Assembly (NCBI RefSeq): GCF_902167145.1
Contig: NC_050104.1
Span: 7,338,001 to 7,402,000, forward strand
Length of the DNA: 64,000 nucleotides
Direction of reading: 5' to 3'
Source: Zea mays
Lineage: Eukaryota; Streptophyta; Magnoliopsida; Poales; Poaceae
Part shown: positions 1-11,180 of the stretch, piece by piece
Layout: each line of letters starts with the position of its first letter
How positions within the stretch are numbered: the first letter of the stretch is position 1
The notes under the pieces: generated by a model
The model's input: only the letters and a program-made list of their open reading frames with translations
The model's database searches: none
Told to the model about the DNA's origin: nothing
Position numbers and translations under genes: made by a program

Positions 1-925
1 TTTTTATATGTATCTATGCACTTTAATGCTTGTCCTTATGAACCTTGTTTGATTTGGTTCTTTGATTGAGTGTGATGGGTTGTGGAGTAATATCCACAAT
101 TGCATCTACATATACATATAGGCATAAAAAATATATTCATAAGATAACTAGACAACCTAGATTATCCTACATTGAAGTATATCTATTTTAAATAAATCCA
201 TCTTATCTTAAAAGATTCTATCTTATCCCAATAGATTCATCTTGTCCTGATAAACATACTTATCCCACCCTGACCATGATCTAATCGAAATTAATTAGAT
301 CCAATCCGGTCTGAGCCATACCAACCTTATATAGATCCCATCTAATATGATCTAATTTAAAGTGAGTTACTTAACAGGTTAGTTAATCTGGTGATATGGA
401 TTAGACACTGCTTCTACAAACATATATTAACCTAAATTAATGTCTTAGACCAACTCATTCATGAACAAAAACCTAACCTACATCACAGGTTGCCTCATCC
501 ATCTATCCCAAAAGTAAAGTAAAACTCTGTTTAACCTACCTACCCCATGCACCCACAATTGTTATCCCAACTCGGATAATAGTATCTAACACCAAGACTG
601 AAGGTCCCTAACTCAGACTCAAGAAGAGAACATCAACCTCGTCAAGGAATGATAAAAGTCAAACCAAATCTTCAGACGCGTCACCATCCAAGATGGAGTA
701 TTTCCTTGCCATAATCCTTCTTACCACAACCTATCCATCTCTTATCCCACATAATAAGTGGCTAGATATCTATACTCTCTTAATCACCCATTAATGATTC
801 TTATAAAAAGGGGGCTCTTGATTTTTGAACTAATTAGAAACTAAAAGCTAAATTACAAACCATTCGTTCTATATCCTCTTTCTTACTAATCTCGAGGACG
901 AGATTCTTTTTAACGGGGTAGAATA
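1..925. other. AT-rich sequence, probably decayed internal part of an LTR element
   Basis: I find no open reading frame or RNA gene in this stretch. It is AT-rich. At 805-820 there is a TATA-like motif (ttataaaaag) followed by sequence that could be a transcript leader. Near the right end, ctcgaggacgag followed by a purine-rich run (aacggggtagaa) directly precedes a TGTAACAC terminus. That arrangement is typical of the end of a gypsy pol region and polypurine tract just before a 3' LTR. The interpretation as decayed gypsy 3' sequence is an inference; the stretch could also contain unrelated intergenic DNA. Confidence 0.35.
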
Positions 926-1841
926 TGTAACACTCCAAAATCATATCTTGGTGAATTAATAAAATTCTCTAAAGATTTAAAATTTCAAACGTATTATAAC
1001 AAAGTTATGAATTGACACTATCTTCCCTACAATTTAATAAATAGTAAATATAAAATGTTGGCTATATACTTAAACTATAATAAATAGGATAGTGAGTTAT
1101 TCTAAATAAATTATTTCTATTGTGTTATATAACTATGTGAATTCCATGCTTATTAAATTTCATGCATACAAATACTTATTTGAGCAAAGTAAATAAGGAG
1201 TAAATAAGTGTAAGATATTTGCATCCATGTTGGTATTTTGGTTGTGCATATAATTTGGTTTCAAAATTTAAAATCAGATTTGAATTGGGATATTAAATCT
1301 AGAAATAAAAAACAAAAAAAAGAATAGAAAATAAAAGGCTTACCTAATCGGCCACTTAAGGAACACAACCCACGTGAGTTTTTTCTCCTATTTTTTTATT
1401 CCACTTGCCGGATCTTGCATCACTGTTACATCATCCATGACATCGGCCATCCCTTGCTATTCGTAACAAACTAACCACCGTAGTTATTGTAATCGCCCGA
1501 TCAAACTTCTCACCTGCGCAACGGATTTGATTTCGAGTTTGTTAGAGTTCCTAATAGATAGGATAGGATTGTAACAGATAAGTACCAGATTAGATCTATT
1601 ATGTAACATATTTCGTTTTGAGTTTGGTAGAGTTCTTAATATATAGGATAGGATTATTATAACAGATAAGTACCAAATTAGATCTATTATGTAACAGATT
1701 TAGTTTCGAGTTTGTTAGAGTTTATAATATAATGGATATGGTTGTGATAAGTACCAGATTAGAGCTATCATGTAACCACCCACCTCCCAGCCTATATAAA
1801 TACATGCCACCATAACACCTCAAGCCATCAATCAAAGACTC
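926..1841 (+). mobile_element. Promoter side of an old gypsy-type LTR, continued at 11181
   Basis: The segment begins with TGTAACAC right after a polypurine-like tract, as gypsy LTRs often do. A TATA motif (ctatataaatac) lies at about 1791-1802. The Sirevirus at 1842-11175 is inserted about 40 bp downstream of this TATA box, in the likely transcript start region, with TSD gactc. The rest of the LTR should therefore resume at 11181 and run towards 11820. I could not fix its 3' terminus. No second LTR copy of this type is visible in the window, so it may be a solo LTR or the end of a decayed element. Confidence 0.45.
1531..1776 (+). repeat. Three tandem ~80-90 bp repeats in LTR U3
   Basis: Three diverged copies begin at about 1531, 1611 and 1703. 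Each carries gagtttgttagag, then ggataggatt, then gataagtaccagattaga and a ctattatgtaac end. The array lies immediately upstream of the TATA motif at 1791. It is therefore probably the enhancer-like repeat block of the old LTR, although that function is only inferred from position. Confidence 0.7.
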
Positions 1842-3079
1842 TGATAGTCGCCTAGAGGGGGGGGGTGAATAGGGCGAAACTGAAATTTACAAATATGAAC
1901 ACAACTACAAGCCGGGTTAGCGTTAGTAATAAAGAAACGAGTCCGCGAGAGAGGGCGCAAAACAAATCCCAGGCGAATAAGCAAGTGAGACACGAAGATT
2001 TGTTTTACCGAGGTTCGGTTCTTGCAAACCTACTCCCCGTTGAGGAGGCCACAGAGGCCGGGTCTCTTTCAACCCTTCCCTCTCTCAAACGATCCACGGA
2101 TCGAGTGAGCTTTCTTTTCACAATCACTTGGAACACAAAGTTCCCACAAGGACCACCACAAGTTTGGTGTCTCTTGCCTCAATTACAAGTGAGTTTGATC
2201 GCAATGAAGGAATCAAGAAAGCACGATTAAAAAGCCAAGCAACAAGAGCGACAAGTAACACACGGATCACTTCCTCTCTCAAGTCACTAATCACTAATGA
2301 TCTCTTTTCTCAATTGTGAAACTTGGAGAGGTGGAGGCTTTGAATGTGTCTTGGAATGGAGTGCTAGCTCTTGTATTGAATGTTGAAGGTTGGAATGCTT
2401 GGATGGAGTGAATGGAGGTGGTTGGGGTTGTATTTATAGCCACCAACCACTTCCTAGCCGTTGGGCCATTCTGCTGAGCGCGGACGGTCCGCCCTCCTGG
2501 TGCGGACGGTCCGCCCCTGTAGATCAACGGCTGAAAATGCAACGGTCAGCAGTAACGGCTATATCAACGGCTATATTGCATTTAATGCGACGTCAGATGT
2601 CAGACAGAGCCAGTCGCGGACGGTCCGCCCGCCTGGCCCGGACGGTCCGCGAGGCCGCTAAAATTCATTTCTCCGAACCCGTCACCTTCGGGTTTTTCGG
2701 TTTCTTACCGACCGGACGGTCCGCGCCTGAGGCCGGACGGTCCGTGCGAGGGCTCGGACGGTCTTCGCTTTTCCTCCGGACAGTCTGTAGTGGAAACTTG
2801 TGTTTTTGCATTGGTTCTGTCCGAGGGGTATCCCGATGTCGCGGACGGTCCGCCGCAAGAGCCCGGACGGTCCGCGCTTGGCCTGTTTTTCCAAAAAGCT
2901 TCTCCTGTCTGGAATAATCTACGGTATTCCGGACAGTCGAATTAGTATAGTTGTAGATGAACCTTTGGCACCTGTAGAACATGTAATCTAGAGCAAACTA
3001 GTTAGTCCAATTTATTTGTGTTGGGCGATTCAACCACCAAAACTATTTAGGAACTGGGTGTAAGCCTAATTCCCTTTCA
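1842..3079 (-). repeat. 3' LTR of the Ji/Opie-type Sirevirus
   Basis: This is the 3' LTR of the minus-strand element and is the same length as the 5' LTR copy. It carries eight exact copies of CGGACGGTCCG, an inverted repeat with a one-base centre, at about 2481, 2503, 2617, 2639, 2713, 2734, 2842 and 2864. A ninth degenerate copy is near 2756. Such palindrome arrays are a known conserved feature of Sirevirus LTRs. Confidence 0.92.
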
Positions 3080-3760
3080 ATCTCCCCCTTTTTGGTGATT
3101 GATGCCAACACAAACCAAAGCAAATATGGAAGTGCATAATTGAACTGCAAAGGTTGCTTGGAATTGGGCCAATATAAATACTTGCAAAATATGCATGAAT
3201 TGTTTCTTTCTTATATAATATTTTGGACCACGTTTGCACCACTTGTTTTGTTTTTGCAAAACCTTTTGTAAATCCTTTTCATAGATCTTTTGCAAATAGT
3301 CAAAGGTAAATAAATAAGAGTTTGCAAAAGCATTTTTTAAGATTTGAAATTTCCTCCCCCTGTTTCAAATGCTTTTCCTTTGACTAAACAAAACTCCCCC
3401 TAAAAGAGATCCACCTCTTAGTGTTCAAGAGGGTTTTGATATACCATTTTTGAAATACTACTTTCTCCCCCTTTTGAACACAATAGGATACTAAATGATA
3501 AAGACTTTTGAAAAGCACTAAGTTTTTGAATTTGGTGGTGGTGGTGCGGTCCTTTTGCTTTGGGCTCATTTCTCCCCCTTTTTGGCATGAATCGCCAAAA
3601 ACGGAATCATTAGAGCCCTAGAAGTACTTTCTTCCCCTTTGGTCATAAATAAGTGAGTTAGGATTATACCAAAGACGAAGTCCTTTTGCGTTTGAGCTTT
3701 TACTCTCTCCCCCAAGGATGAAGTCCTTTTCCTTGATGCTCATTTCTCCCCCAAAGAGGA
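3080..3760 (-). promoter_or_regulatory. Multiple polypurine tracts before the Sirevirus 3' LTR
   Basis: Between the pol stop and the 3' LTR, seven purine tracts of the type AGGGGGAG(A) occur on the minus strand. They are seen as ctccccc at about 3081, 3353, 3394, 3465, 3571, 3706 and 3745. The one at 3080-3092 touches the LTR and should be the plus-strand primer. Repeated polypurine tracts in this interval are a known Sirevirus signature. Confidence 0.85.
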
Positions 3761-3942
3761 GAGAGTTGCTCGGAGTGGTGGCGAAGTATGAGTTACGGAG
3801 TGGAAGCCTTTGTCTTCGCCGAAGACTCCAATTCCCTTTCAATATACCTATGACTTGGTTTGAAATAAACTTGAAAACACATTAGTCATAGCATATAAAA
3901 GAGATATGATCAAAGGTATTCAAATGAGCTATGTGTGCAAGC

Positions 3943-6900
3943 TTAGCAAAAGAAATTTCTAGAATCAAGAATATTGAGCTCATGCCTAAGTCTGGTAAAA
4001 GATTGTTCATCAAGTGGCTTGGTAAAGATATCGGCTAATTGATCTTTAGTATTAATGTAAGAAATCTCGATATCCCCCTTTTGTTGGTGATCCCTAAGAA
4101 AATGATACCGAATGGCTATGTGCTTAGTGCGGCTATGCTCGACGGGATTGTCGGCCATCTTAATTGCACTCTCATTATCACATAGCAAAGGGACTTTGGT
4201 TAATTTGTAACCGTAGTCCCGCAGGGTTTGCCTCATCCAAAGCAATTGCGCGCAACAATGTCCTGCGGCAATGTACTCGGCTTCGGCGGTGGAAAGAGCG
4301 ACCGAATTTTGCTTCTTTGAAGCCCAAGACACCAAGGATCTTCCCAAGAACTGGCAAGTCCCCGATGTGCTCTTCCTATTGATTTTGCACCCCGCCCAAT
4401 CGGCATCCGAATAGCCAAGTAAATCAAATGTGGATCCCCGAGGGTACCAAAGCCCAAACTTAGGTGTATAAGCCAAATATCTCAAGATTCGTTTTACGGC
4501 CGTAAGGTGTGATTCCTTAGGGTCGGATTGGAATCTTGCACACATGCAAACGGAAAGCATAATGTCCGGTCGAGATGCACATAAATAAAGCAATGAACCA
4601 ATCATCGACCGGTATACCTTTTGATCCACGGACTTACCTCCCGTGTCGAGGTCGAGATGCCCATTAGTTCCCATGGGTGTCTTGATGGGTTTGGCATCCT
4701 TCATCCCAAACTTAGCAAGAATGTCTTGAGTGTACTTCGTTTGGCTAATGAAGGTGCCCTCTTGGAGTTGCTTGACTTGGAATCCTAGAAAATACTTCAA
4801 CTCCCCCATCATCGACATCTCGAATTTCTGTGTCATGATCCTACTAAACTCTTCACATGTAGACTCGTTAGTAGACCCAAATATAATATCATCAACGTAA
4901 ATTTGGCATACAAACAAGTCATTTTCAAGAGTTTTAGTAAAGAGTGTAGAATCGGCCTTGCCGACTTTGAAGCCATTTGCAATAAGGAAATCTCTTAGGC
5001 ATTCATACCATGCTCTTGGGGCTTGCTTGAGCCCATAAAGTGCCTTAGAGAGCCTATAGACATGGTTAGGGTACTCACTGTCTTCAAAGCCGGGAGGTTG
5101 CTCAACATAGACCTCTTCCTTGATTGGTCCATTGAGGAAGGCACTTTTCACATCCATTTGATAGAGCTTAAAGCCATGGTGAGTAGCATAGGCCAATAAT
5201 ATGCGAATTGACTCAAGCCTAGCTACGGGTGCATAGGTTTCACCAAAATCCAAACCTTCGACTTGTGAATACCCTTTGGCCACGAGTCGAGCTTTGTTCC
5301 TTGTCACCACACCATGCTCATCTTGCTTGTTGCGGAAGACCCATTTGGTTCCTACAACATTTTGATTAGGACGTGGAACTAAATGCCATACCTCGTTCCT
5401 CGTGAAATTGTTGAGCTCTTCTTGCATCGCCACCACCCAATCCGAATCTTGGAGAGCTTCCTCTACCCTGTGTGGCTCAATAGAGGAAACAAAAGAGTAA
5501 TGTTCACAAAAATGAGCAACCCGAGATCGAGTAGTTACCCCCTTATGAATGTCGCCGAGGATGGTGTCGACGGGGTGATCTCGTTGGATTGCTTGGTGGA
5601 CTCTTGGGTGTGGCGGTCTTAGTTCTTCCTCATTCTCCTTTTCTTGATCATTTGTATCTCCCCCTTGATCATTGCTATCACCTTGAGGTGGCTCGTCTTC
5701 TTGATTTTGCTCTTCATCATTTTGAGCCTCATCCTCATTTTGAGTTGGTGAAGATGCTTGCATGGAGGAAGATGGTTGATCTTGTGTACTTGGAGGCTCT
5801 TCGGATTCCTTAGGACACACATCCCCGATGGACATGTTCCTTAGCGCGATACATGGAGCCTGTTCTTCACCTATCTCATCAAGATTAACTTGCTCCACTT
5901 GAGAGCCGTTAGTTTCATCAAACACAACGTCACACGAGACTTCAACTAGTCCAGTGGACTTGTTAAAGACCCTATATGCCCTTGTGTTTGAGTCATAACC
6001 AAGTAAAAAGCCTTCTACAGTTTTAGGAGCAAATTTTGATTTTCTACCTCTTTTAATAAGAATGAAGCATTTGCTACCAAAAACTCTAAAATATGAAATA
6101 TTGGGCTTTTTACCGGTTAGGAGTTCATATGATGTCTTCTTGAGGATTCGGTGAAGATATAACCGGTTGATGGCGTAGCAGGCGGTGTTGACCGCTTCGG
6201 CCCAAAACCGGTCCGGTGTCTTGTACTCATCAAGCATGGTTCTTGCCATGTCCAATAGAGTTCGATTCTTCCTCTCCACTACACCATTTTGTTGTGGCGT
6301 GTAGGGAGAAGAGAACTCATGCTTGATGCCCTCCTCCTCAAGGAAGCTTTCAATTTGAGAGTTCTTGAACTCCGTCCCATTGTCGCTTCTTATTTTCTTG
6401 ATCCTTAAGCCGAACTCATTTTGAGCTCGTCTCAAGAATCCCTTTAAGGTCTCTTGGGTTTGAGATTTTTCCTGTAAAAAGAATACCCAAGTGAAGCGAG
6501 AATAATCATCCACAATTACGAGACAATACTTACTACCGCCGATGCTTATGTAAGCGATCGGGCCGAACAAATCCATGTGCAGGAGCTCCAGTGGCCTGTC
6601 GGTAGTCATTATGTTCTTGTGTGGATGATGAGTGCCAACTTGCTTCCCTGCTTGACATGCGCTACAAATCCTGTCTTTCTCAAAATGAACATTTGTTAGT
6701 CCTAAAATATGTTCTCCCTTTAGAAGCTTGTGAAGATTCTTCATTCCAACATGGGCTAGTCGGCGGTGCCAAAGCCAACCCAAGTTAGTCTTAGCAACTA
6801 AGCAAGTGTCGAGTTCAGCTCTTTCAAAATCTACCAAGTATAGCTGACCCTCTAACACTCCCTTAAAAGCTATTGAATCGTCACTTCTTCTAAAGACAGT

Positions 6901-7134
6901 AACACCAGTATCAGTAAAAAGACAGTTGTAGCCCATTTTACATAATTGGGATACGGAAAGCAAATTGTAATCTAAAGAATCTACAAGAAAAACATTGGAA
7001 ATAGTATGGTCAGGTGATATAGCAATTTTACCCAAACCTTTGACCAAACCTTGATTTCCATCCCCGAATGTGATAGCTCGTTGGGGATCTTGGTTTTTCT
7101 CATATGAGGAGAACATCCTTTTCTCCCCGGTCAT
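3943..7134 (-). CDS. pol: Pol polyprotein (PR-IN-RT-RNase H) of the Ji/Opie-type Sirevirus
   Basis: The ORF is 1063 codons from its first ATG. The open frame extends upstream to about 7185 and includes the protease site [13 protein letters not shown], so the true product is longer and does not start at this ATG. Order of domains: integrase zinc region (HRRLAH ... CSAC, residues ~123-160), integrase core with D at ~188, SDNGTEF at ~250 and E at ~286, and the GKKPN motif near 370. Reverse transcriptase with YVDDIIFGS follows near residue 745, then RNase H with YSDADWAGC near 910. The C-terminus is [11 protein letters not shown]. No internal stop or frameshift is seen. The order IN before RT marks it as Ty1/copia. 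It lies in the +1 frame relative to gag. Confidence 0.93.
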   Translation of the reverse strand: MTGEKRMFSSYEKNQDPQRAITFGDGNQGLVKGLGKIAISPDHTISNVFLVDSLDYNLLSVSQLCKMGYNCLFTDTGVTVFRRSDDSIAFKGVLEGQLYLVDFERAELDTCLVAKTNLGWLWHRRLAHVGMKNLHKLLKGEHILGLTNVHFEKDRICSACQAGKQVGTHHPHKNIMTTDRPLELLHMDLFGPIAYISIGGSKYCLVIVDDYSRFTWVFFLQEKSQTQETLKGFLRRAQNEFGLRIKKIRSDNGTEFKNSQIESFLEEEGIKHEFSSPYTPQQNGVVERKNRTLLDMARTMLDEYKTPDRFWAEAVNTACYAINRLYLHRILKKTSYELLTGKKPNISYFRVFGSKCFILIKRGRKSKFAPKTVEGFLLGYDSNTRAYRVFNKSTGLVEVSCDVVFDETNGSQVEQVNLDEIGEEQAPCIALRNMSIGDVCPKESEEPPSTQDQPSSSMQASSPTQNEDEAQNDEEQNQEDEPPQGDSNDQGGDTNDQEKENEEELRPPHPRVHQAIQRDHPVDTILGDIHKGVTTRSRVAHFCEHYSFVSSIEPHRVEEALQDSDWVVAMQEELNNFTRNEVWHLVPRPNQNVVGTKWVFRNKQDEHGVVTRNKARLVAKGYSQVEGLDFGETYAPVARLESIRILLAYATHHGFKLYQMDVKSAFLNGPIKEEVYVEQPPGFEDSEYPNHVYRLSKALYGLKQAPRAWYECLRDFLIANGFKVGKADSTLFTKTLENDLFVCQIYVDDIIFGSTNESTCEEFSRIMTQKFEMSMMGELKYFLGFQVKQLQEGTFISQTKYTQDILAKFGMKDAKPIKTPMGTNGHLDLDTGGKSVDQKVYRSMIGSLLYLCASRPDIMLSVCMCARFQSDPKESHLTAVKRILRYLAYTPKFGLWYPRGSTFDLLGYSDADWAGCKINRKSTSGTCQFLGRSLVSWASKKQNSVALSTAEAEYIAAGHCCAQLLWMRQTLRDYGYKLTKVPLLCDNESAIKMADNPVEHSRTKHIAIRYHFLRDHQQKGDIEISYINTKDQLADIFTKPLDEQSFTRLRHELNILDSRNFFC

Positions 7135-7201
7135 GTGGTTTGTGCACCCGCTGTCGAGTATCCAACTTGTGCCCCCGGATGCATAAACCTACAAAACAAG
7201 T

Positions 7202-9892
7202 TTAGTTCTTTGTTTTAGGTACCCAAACGGTTTTGGGTCCTTTAGCATTAGATACAAGAACTTTGGGTACCCAAACACAAGTCTTGGAGCCCTTGTGTTT
7301 GCCCCCAACAATTTTGGCAACTACCTTGCCAGATTTGCTAGTCAACATATAAGATGCATCAAAGGTTTTAAATGAAATGGCATGATCATTTGATGCATTA
7401 ATAGTTTTCTTTCTAGGCAACTTGGCATGGGTTGGTTGCCTAGATCTAGATGTCTCACCCTTATACATAAAAGCATAATTAGGGCCAGAGTGAGACTTCC
7501 TAGAATGAATTTTCTTAATCTTATTCTCAGGATACCCGGCAGGGTACAAAATGTAACCCTCGTTATCCTGAGGCATGGGAGCCTTGCCCTTAACAAAGTT
7601 AGACAAGTTCTTAGGAGGGGCATTAATTTTGACATTGTTTCCCCTTTGAAAGCCAATGCCGTCCTTAATGCCCGGGCGTCTCCCATTATAGAGCATGCTT
7701 CTAGCAAATTTAAATTTTTCATTTTCTAAGTCATGCTCTCTAATTTTAGCATTAAGTTGTGCTATGTGATCATTTTGTTTTTTAATTAAGGCAAGGTGAT
7801 CATGGATAGCATCAACATTAATATCTCTACATTTAGTGCAAATGGACACATGCTCAATAGTAGATGTAGAGGGTTTGCAAGACTTTAATTCAATAACCTT
7901 AGCATGCAACAAATCATTCTTAGTTCTAAGGTCAGAAATAGTAGTATTGCAAACATCAAAATTCTTAGCCTTAGCAATTAATTTCTCATTCTCATTTCTA
8001 AGGCTAGCGATGGAAGCATTCAATTCATCAATCCTAGCAAGCAAATCAACATTATCATTTCTAGGATCAATGCAAACATGAGAATCAACCTTAGCCAACA
8101 AATTAGCATTTTCATTTCTAAGGTTGTCTAAAATCTCATGGCAAGTGCTTAGCTCACTAGATAATTTTTCACATTTTTCTCTTTCTAGAGCATAAGCATT
8201 TTTAACCTTAACATGTTTCTTGTTTTCCTTGATTAGGAAGTCCTCTTGGGAGTCCAAGAGATCATCCTTTTCATGGATAGCACTAATTAGCTCATTTAAT
8301 TTTTCTTTTTGTTCCATGTTAAGGTTGGCAAAAAGAATACGCAAGTTATCCTCCTCATTTTTATCATCCTCATCACTAGATGTTTCATATTTAGTGGAGG
8401 ACTTTGATTTTACCTTCTTTTTGCCGTCCTTGGCCATGAGGCACTTGTGGCCGACGTTGGGGAAAAGGAGGCCTTTGGTGACGGCGATGTTGGCGGCGTC
8501 CTCGTCGTCGGAGGAGTCGCTTGAGCTTTCGTCGGAGTCCCACTCCCGACAAACATGGGCATCGCCGCCCTTCTTCTTGTAGTACTTCTTCTTCTCCTTC
8601 CTCTTGCCCTTCTTGTCGTTGTCCCTGTCACTGTCACTTGATAATGGACATCTAGCAATAAAGTGACCGGGCTTACCACACTTGTAGCAAACCTTCTTGG
8701 AACGGGATTTGTAGTCCTTCCCCTTCCGTTGCTTGAGGATTTGCCGGAAGCTTTTGATGATTAGGGCCATCTCCTCGTTGTCGAGCTTGGAGGCGTCAAT
8801 TGGTTGTCTACTTGGTGTAGACTCCTCCTTCTTCTCCTCCGTTGCCTTGAAGGCCACGGGTTGCGCCTCGGATGTGGAAGGCTCATCAAGCTCGTTGATC
8901 TTCTTGGAGCCCTTAATCATGCATTCAAAACTAACAAAATTCCCGATGACTTCCTCGGGGGTCATTTGTGTATATCTAGGATTGCCACGAATTAATTGTA
9001 CTTGAGTAGGGTTAAGAAAAATAAGGGCTCTCAGAATAACCTTAACCACTTCGTGGTCATCCCATTTTGTGCTCCCGAGGTTGCGCACTTGGTTCACCAA
9101 GGTCTTGAGCCGGTTGTACATGTCTTGTGGCTCCTCCCCTTGGCGAAGACGGAAGCGACCGAGCTCCCCCTCGATCGTTTCCCGCTTGGTGATCTTGGTG
9201 AGTTCATCACCCTCATGCGCCGTCTTGAGTAGGTCCCAAATCTCCTTGGCGTTCTTCAACCCTTGTACTTTGTTGTATTCCTCCTTGCTTAAGGAGGCAA
9301 GGAGAATGGTTTTGGCTTGAGAGTTGAAGTGCTCGATTTGGGCTACTTCGTCCGTGTCGTAGTCCTCATCCCCTACGGCTGGTATCTGTACACCATACTC
9401 AACAATATCCCATAATCTTTTGTGGAGAGAGATTAGATGACATTGCATCAAATTACTCCACATAGCATAATCTTCACCATTAAAAGTTGGTGGTTTGCCT
9501 AATGGGACGGAAAGTAAAGGTGTATGTTTAGGAATGCGAGGGTAGCGTAGGGGGATCTTACTATACTTCTTACGCTCTTGGCGTTTAGAAGTGACGGACG
9601 CCGCGTCGGAGCCGGAGGTGGAGGTTGATGAAGTGTCGGTCTCGTAGAAGACCACCTTCCTCATCCTTTTGTGCTTGTCCCCACTCCGATGCGGCTTGTG
9701 AGAAGATTTTTCCTTCTTCTCCTTATGGTGAGAAGAGGAAGATTTTTTCTCCTTCCGCTTGGAGGATTTCTTCTTCTTCTCTCTTCTCTTGGTGCGGGAC
9801 TCTTCCGATGAAGATGAAGTGCTCCCTTGGCTTGTAGTGGGCTTGTCGTCGCCGGTCTCCATCTCCTTCTTGGCGTGATCTCCCGACATCAC
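7202..9892 (-). CDS. gag: Gag polyprotein of the Ji/Opie-type Sirevirus
   Basis: An uninterrupted 896-codon ORF starts 31 bp inside the primer-binding site. The N-terminus is very rich in K, E and S. A UBN2-type gag core follows; it includes LGKPPTFNGEDYAMWSNLM near residue 130. One CCHC zinc knuckle (CYKCGKPGHFIARC) is at about residues 400-413. A long coiled-coil-like region rich in E, K, N and L spans roughly residues 530-740, and the basic C-terminus ends VWVPKTKN. Gag packages the RNA and builds the virus-like particle. The length is large for Copia gag but usual for Sireviruses. The stop codon is followed 10 bases later by a splice-acceptor-like sequence in front of the pol frame. Confidence 0.9.
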   Translation of the reverse strand: MMSGDHAKKEMETGDDKPTTSQGSTSSSSEESRTKRREKKKKSSKRKEKKSSSSHHKEKKEKSSHKPHRSGDKHKRMRKVVFYETDTSSTSTSGSDAASVTSKRQERKKYSKIPLRYPRIPKHTPLLSVPLGKPPTFNGEDYAMWSNLMQCHLISLHKRLWDIVEYGVQIPAVGDEDYDTDEVAQIEHFNSQAKTILLASLSKEEYNKVQGLKNAKEIWDLLKTAHEGDELTKITKRETIEGELGRFRLRQGEEPQDMYNRLKTLVNQVRNLGSTKWDDHEVVKVILRALIFLNPTQVQLIRGNPRYTQMTPEEVIGNFVSFECMIKGSKKINELDEPSTSEAQPVAFKATEEKKEESTPSRQPIDASKLDNEEMALIIKSFRQILKQRKGKDYKSRSKKVCYKCGKPGHFIARCPLSSDSDRDNDKKGKRKEKKKYYKKKGGDAHVCREWDSDESSSDSSDDEDAANIAVTKGLLFPNVGHKCLMAKDGKKKVKSKSSTKYETSSDEDDKNEEDNLRILFANLNMEQKEKLNELISAIHEKDDLLDSQEDFLIKENKKHVKVKNAYALEREKCEKLSSELSTCHEILDNLRNENANLLAKVDSHVCIDPRNDNVDLLARIDELNASIASLRNENEKLIAKAKNFDVCNTTISDLRTKNDLLHAKVIELKSCKPSTSTIEHVSICTKCRDINVDAIHDHLALIKKQNDHIAQLNAKIREHDLENEKFKFARSMLYNGRRPGIKDGIGFQRGNNVKINAPPKNLSNFVKGKAPMPQDNEGYILYPAGYPENKIKKIHSRKSHSGPNYAFMYKGETSRSRQPTHAKLPRKKTINASNDHAISFKTFDASYMLTSKSGKVVAKIVGGKHKGSKTCVWVPKVLVSNAKGPKTVWVPKTKN

Positions 9893-9923
9893 TTCGAGCG
9901 GTTAGGCTCTAATGAAGCACCGG

Positions 9924-9935
9924 GCTCTGATACCA
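9924..9935 (-). promoter_or_regulatory. Primer-binding site (initiator Met tRNA)
   Basis: On the minus strand this reads TGGTATCAGAGC, the standard complement to the 3' end of plant initiator methionine tRNA. It lies two bases inside the end of the 5' LTR. It fixes the orientation of the element and its LTR boundary. Confidence 0.93.
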
Positions 9936-9937
9936 AT

Positions 9938-11175
9938 TGATAGTCGCCTAGAGGGGGGGGGTGAATAGGGCGAAACTGAAATTTACAAATATGAACACAA
10001 CTACAAGCCGGGTTAGCGTTAGTAATAAAGAAACGAGTCCGCGAGAGAGGGCGCAAAACAAATCCCAGGCGAATAAGCAAGTGAGACACGAAGATTTGTT
10101 TTACCGAGGTTCGGTTCTTGCAAACCTACTCCCCGTTGAGGAGGCCACAGAGGCCGGGTCTCTTTCAACCCTTCCCTCTCTCAAACGATCCACGGATCGA
10201 GTGAGCTTTCTTTTCACAATCACTTGGAACACAAAGTTCCCACAAGGACCACCACAAGTTTGGTGTCTCTTGCCTCAATTACAAGTGAGTTTGATCGCAA
10301 TGAAGGAATCAAGAAAGCACGATTAAAAAGCCAAGCAACAAGAGCGACAAGTAACACACGGATCACTTCCTCTCTCAAGTCACTAATCACTAATGATCTC
10401 TTTTCTCAATTGTGAAACTTGGAGAGGTGGAGGCTTTGAATGTGTCTTGGAATGGAGTGCTAGCTCTTGTATTGAATGTTGAAGGTTGGAATGCTTGGAT
10501 GGAGTGAATGGAGGTGGTTGGGGTTGTATTTATAGCCACCAACCACTTCCTAGCCGTTGGGCCATTCTGCTGAGCGCGGACGGTCCGCCCTCCTGGTGCG
10601 GACGGTCCGCCCCTGTAGATCAACGGCTGAAAATGCAACGGTCAGCAGTAACGGCTATATCAACGGCTATATTGCATTTAATGCGACGTCAGATGTCAGA
10701 CAGAGCCAGTCGCGGACGGTCCGCCCGCCTGGCCCGGACGGTCCGCGAGGCCGCTAAAATTCATTTCTCCGAACCCGTCACCTTCGGGTTTTTCGGTTTC
10801 TTACCGACCGGACGGTCCGCGCCTGAGGCCGGACGGTCCGTGCGAGGGCTCGGACGGTCTTCGCTTTTCCTCCGGACAGTCTGTAGTGGAAACTTGTGTT
10901 TTTGCATTGGTTCTGTCCGAGGGGTATCCCGATGTCGCGGACGGTCCGCCGCAAGAGCCCGGACGGTCCGCGCTTGGCCTGTTTTTCCAAAAAGCTTCTC
11001 CTGTCTGGAATAATCTACGGTATTCCGGACAGTCGAATTAGTATAGTTGTAGATGAACCTTTGGCACCTGTAGAACATGTAATCTAGAGCAAACTAGTTA
11101 GTCCAATTTATTTGTGTTGGGCGATTCAACCACCAAAACTATTTAGGAACTGGGTGTAAGCCTAATTCCCTTTCA
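9938..11175 (-). repeat. 5' LTR of the Ji/Opie-type Sirevirus
   Basis: This is the 5' LTR of the minus-strand element. Every ORF-sized segment in it has an exact counterpart 8096 bp to the left in the 3' LTR, and the flanking parts I compared by eye are also identical. The palindrome array lies at about 10577-10970. On the minus strand it should contain the element promoter; I could not confidently place its TATA box. Confidence 0.92.
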
Positions 11176-11180
11176 GACTC

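Larger units (their letters stand above)
1842..11175 (-). mobile_element. Complete Ji/Opie-type Sirevirus (Ty1/copia LTR retrotransposon)
   Basis: A full 9334-bp element on the minus strand has 1238-bp LTRs at 1842-3079 and 9938-11175, and both LTRs start TG and end CA. The 5-bp target duplication gactc is at 1837-1841 and 11176-11180. Inside, in transcription order, are a tRNA-iMet primer site, a 896-codon gag-type ORF, a 1063-codon pol ORF and a series of polypurine tracts before the 3' LTR. No env-like ORF is present. The two LTRs look identical base for base, so the insertion must be very recent. Gag and pol are both uninterrupted, so the copy could still be active. The LTR termini and palindrome arrays match the maize Ji/Opie group; I cannot choose between those two families. 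Confidence 0.93.

Noticed and set aside
2390..2991. Several 60-175 codon frames within the Sirevirus LTR, repeated at 10486-11087
   Set aside because: They arise from translating the CGGACGGTCCG array (RTVR-type repeats) and occur in all frames; no domain or codon signal supports coding.
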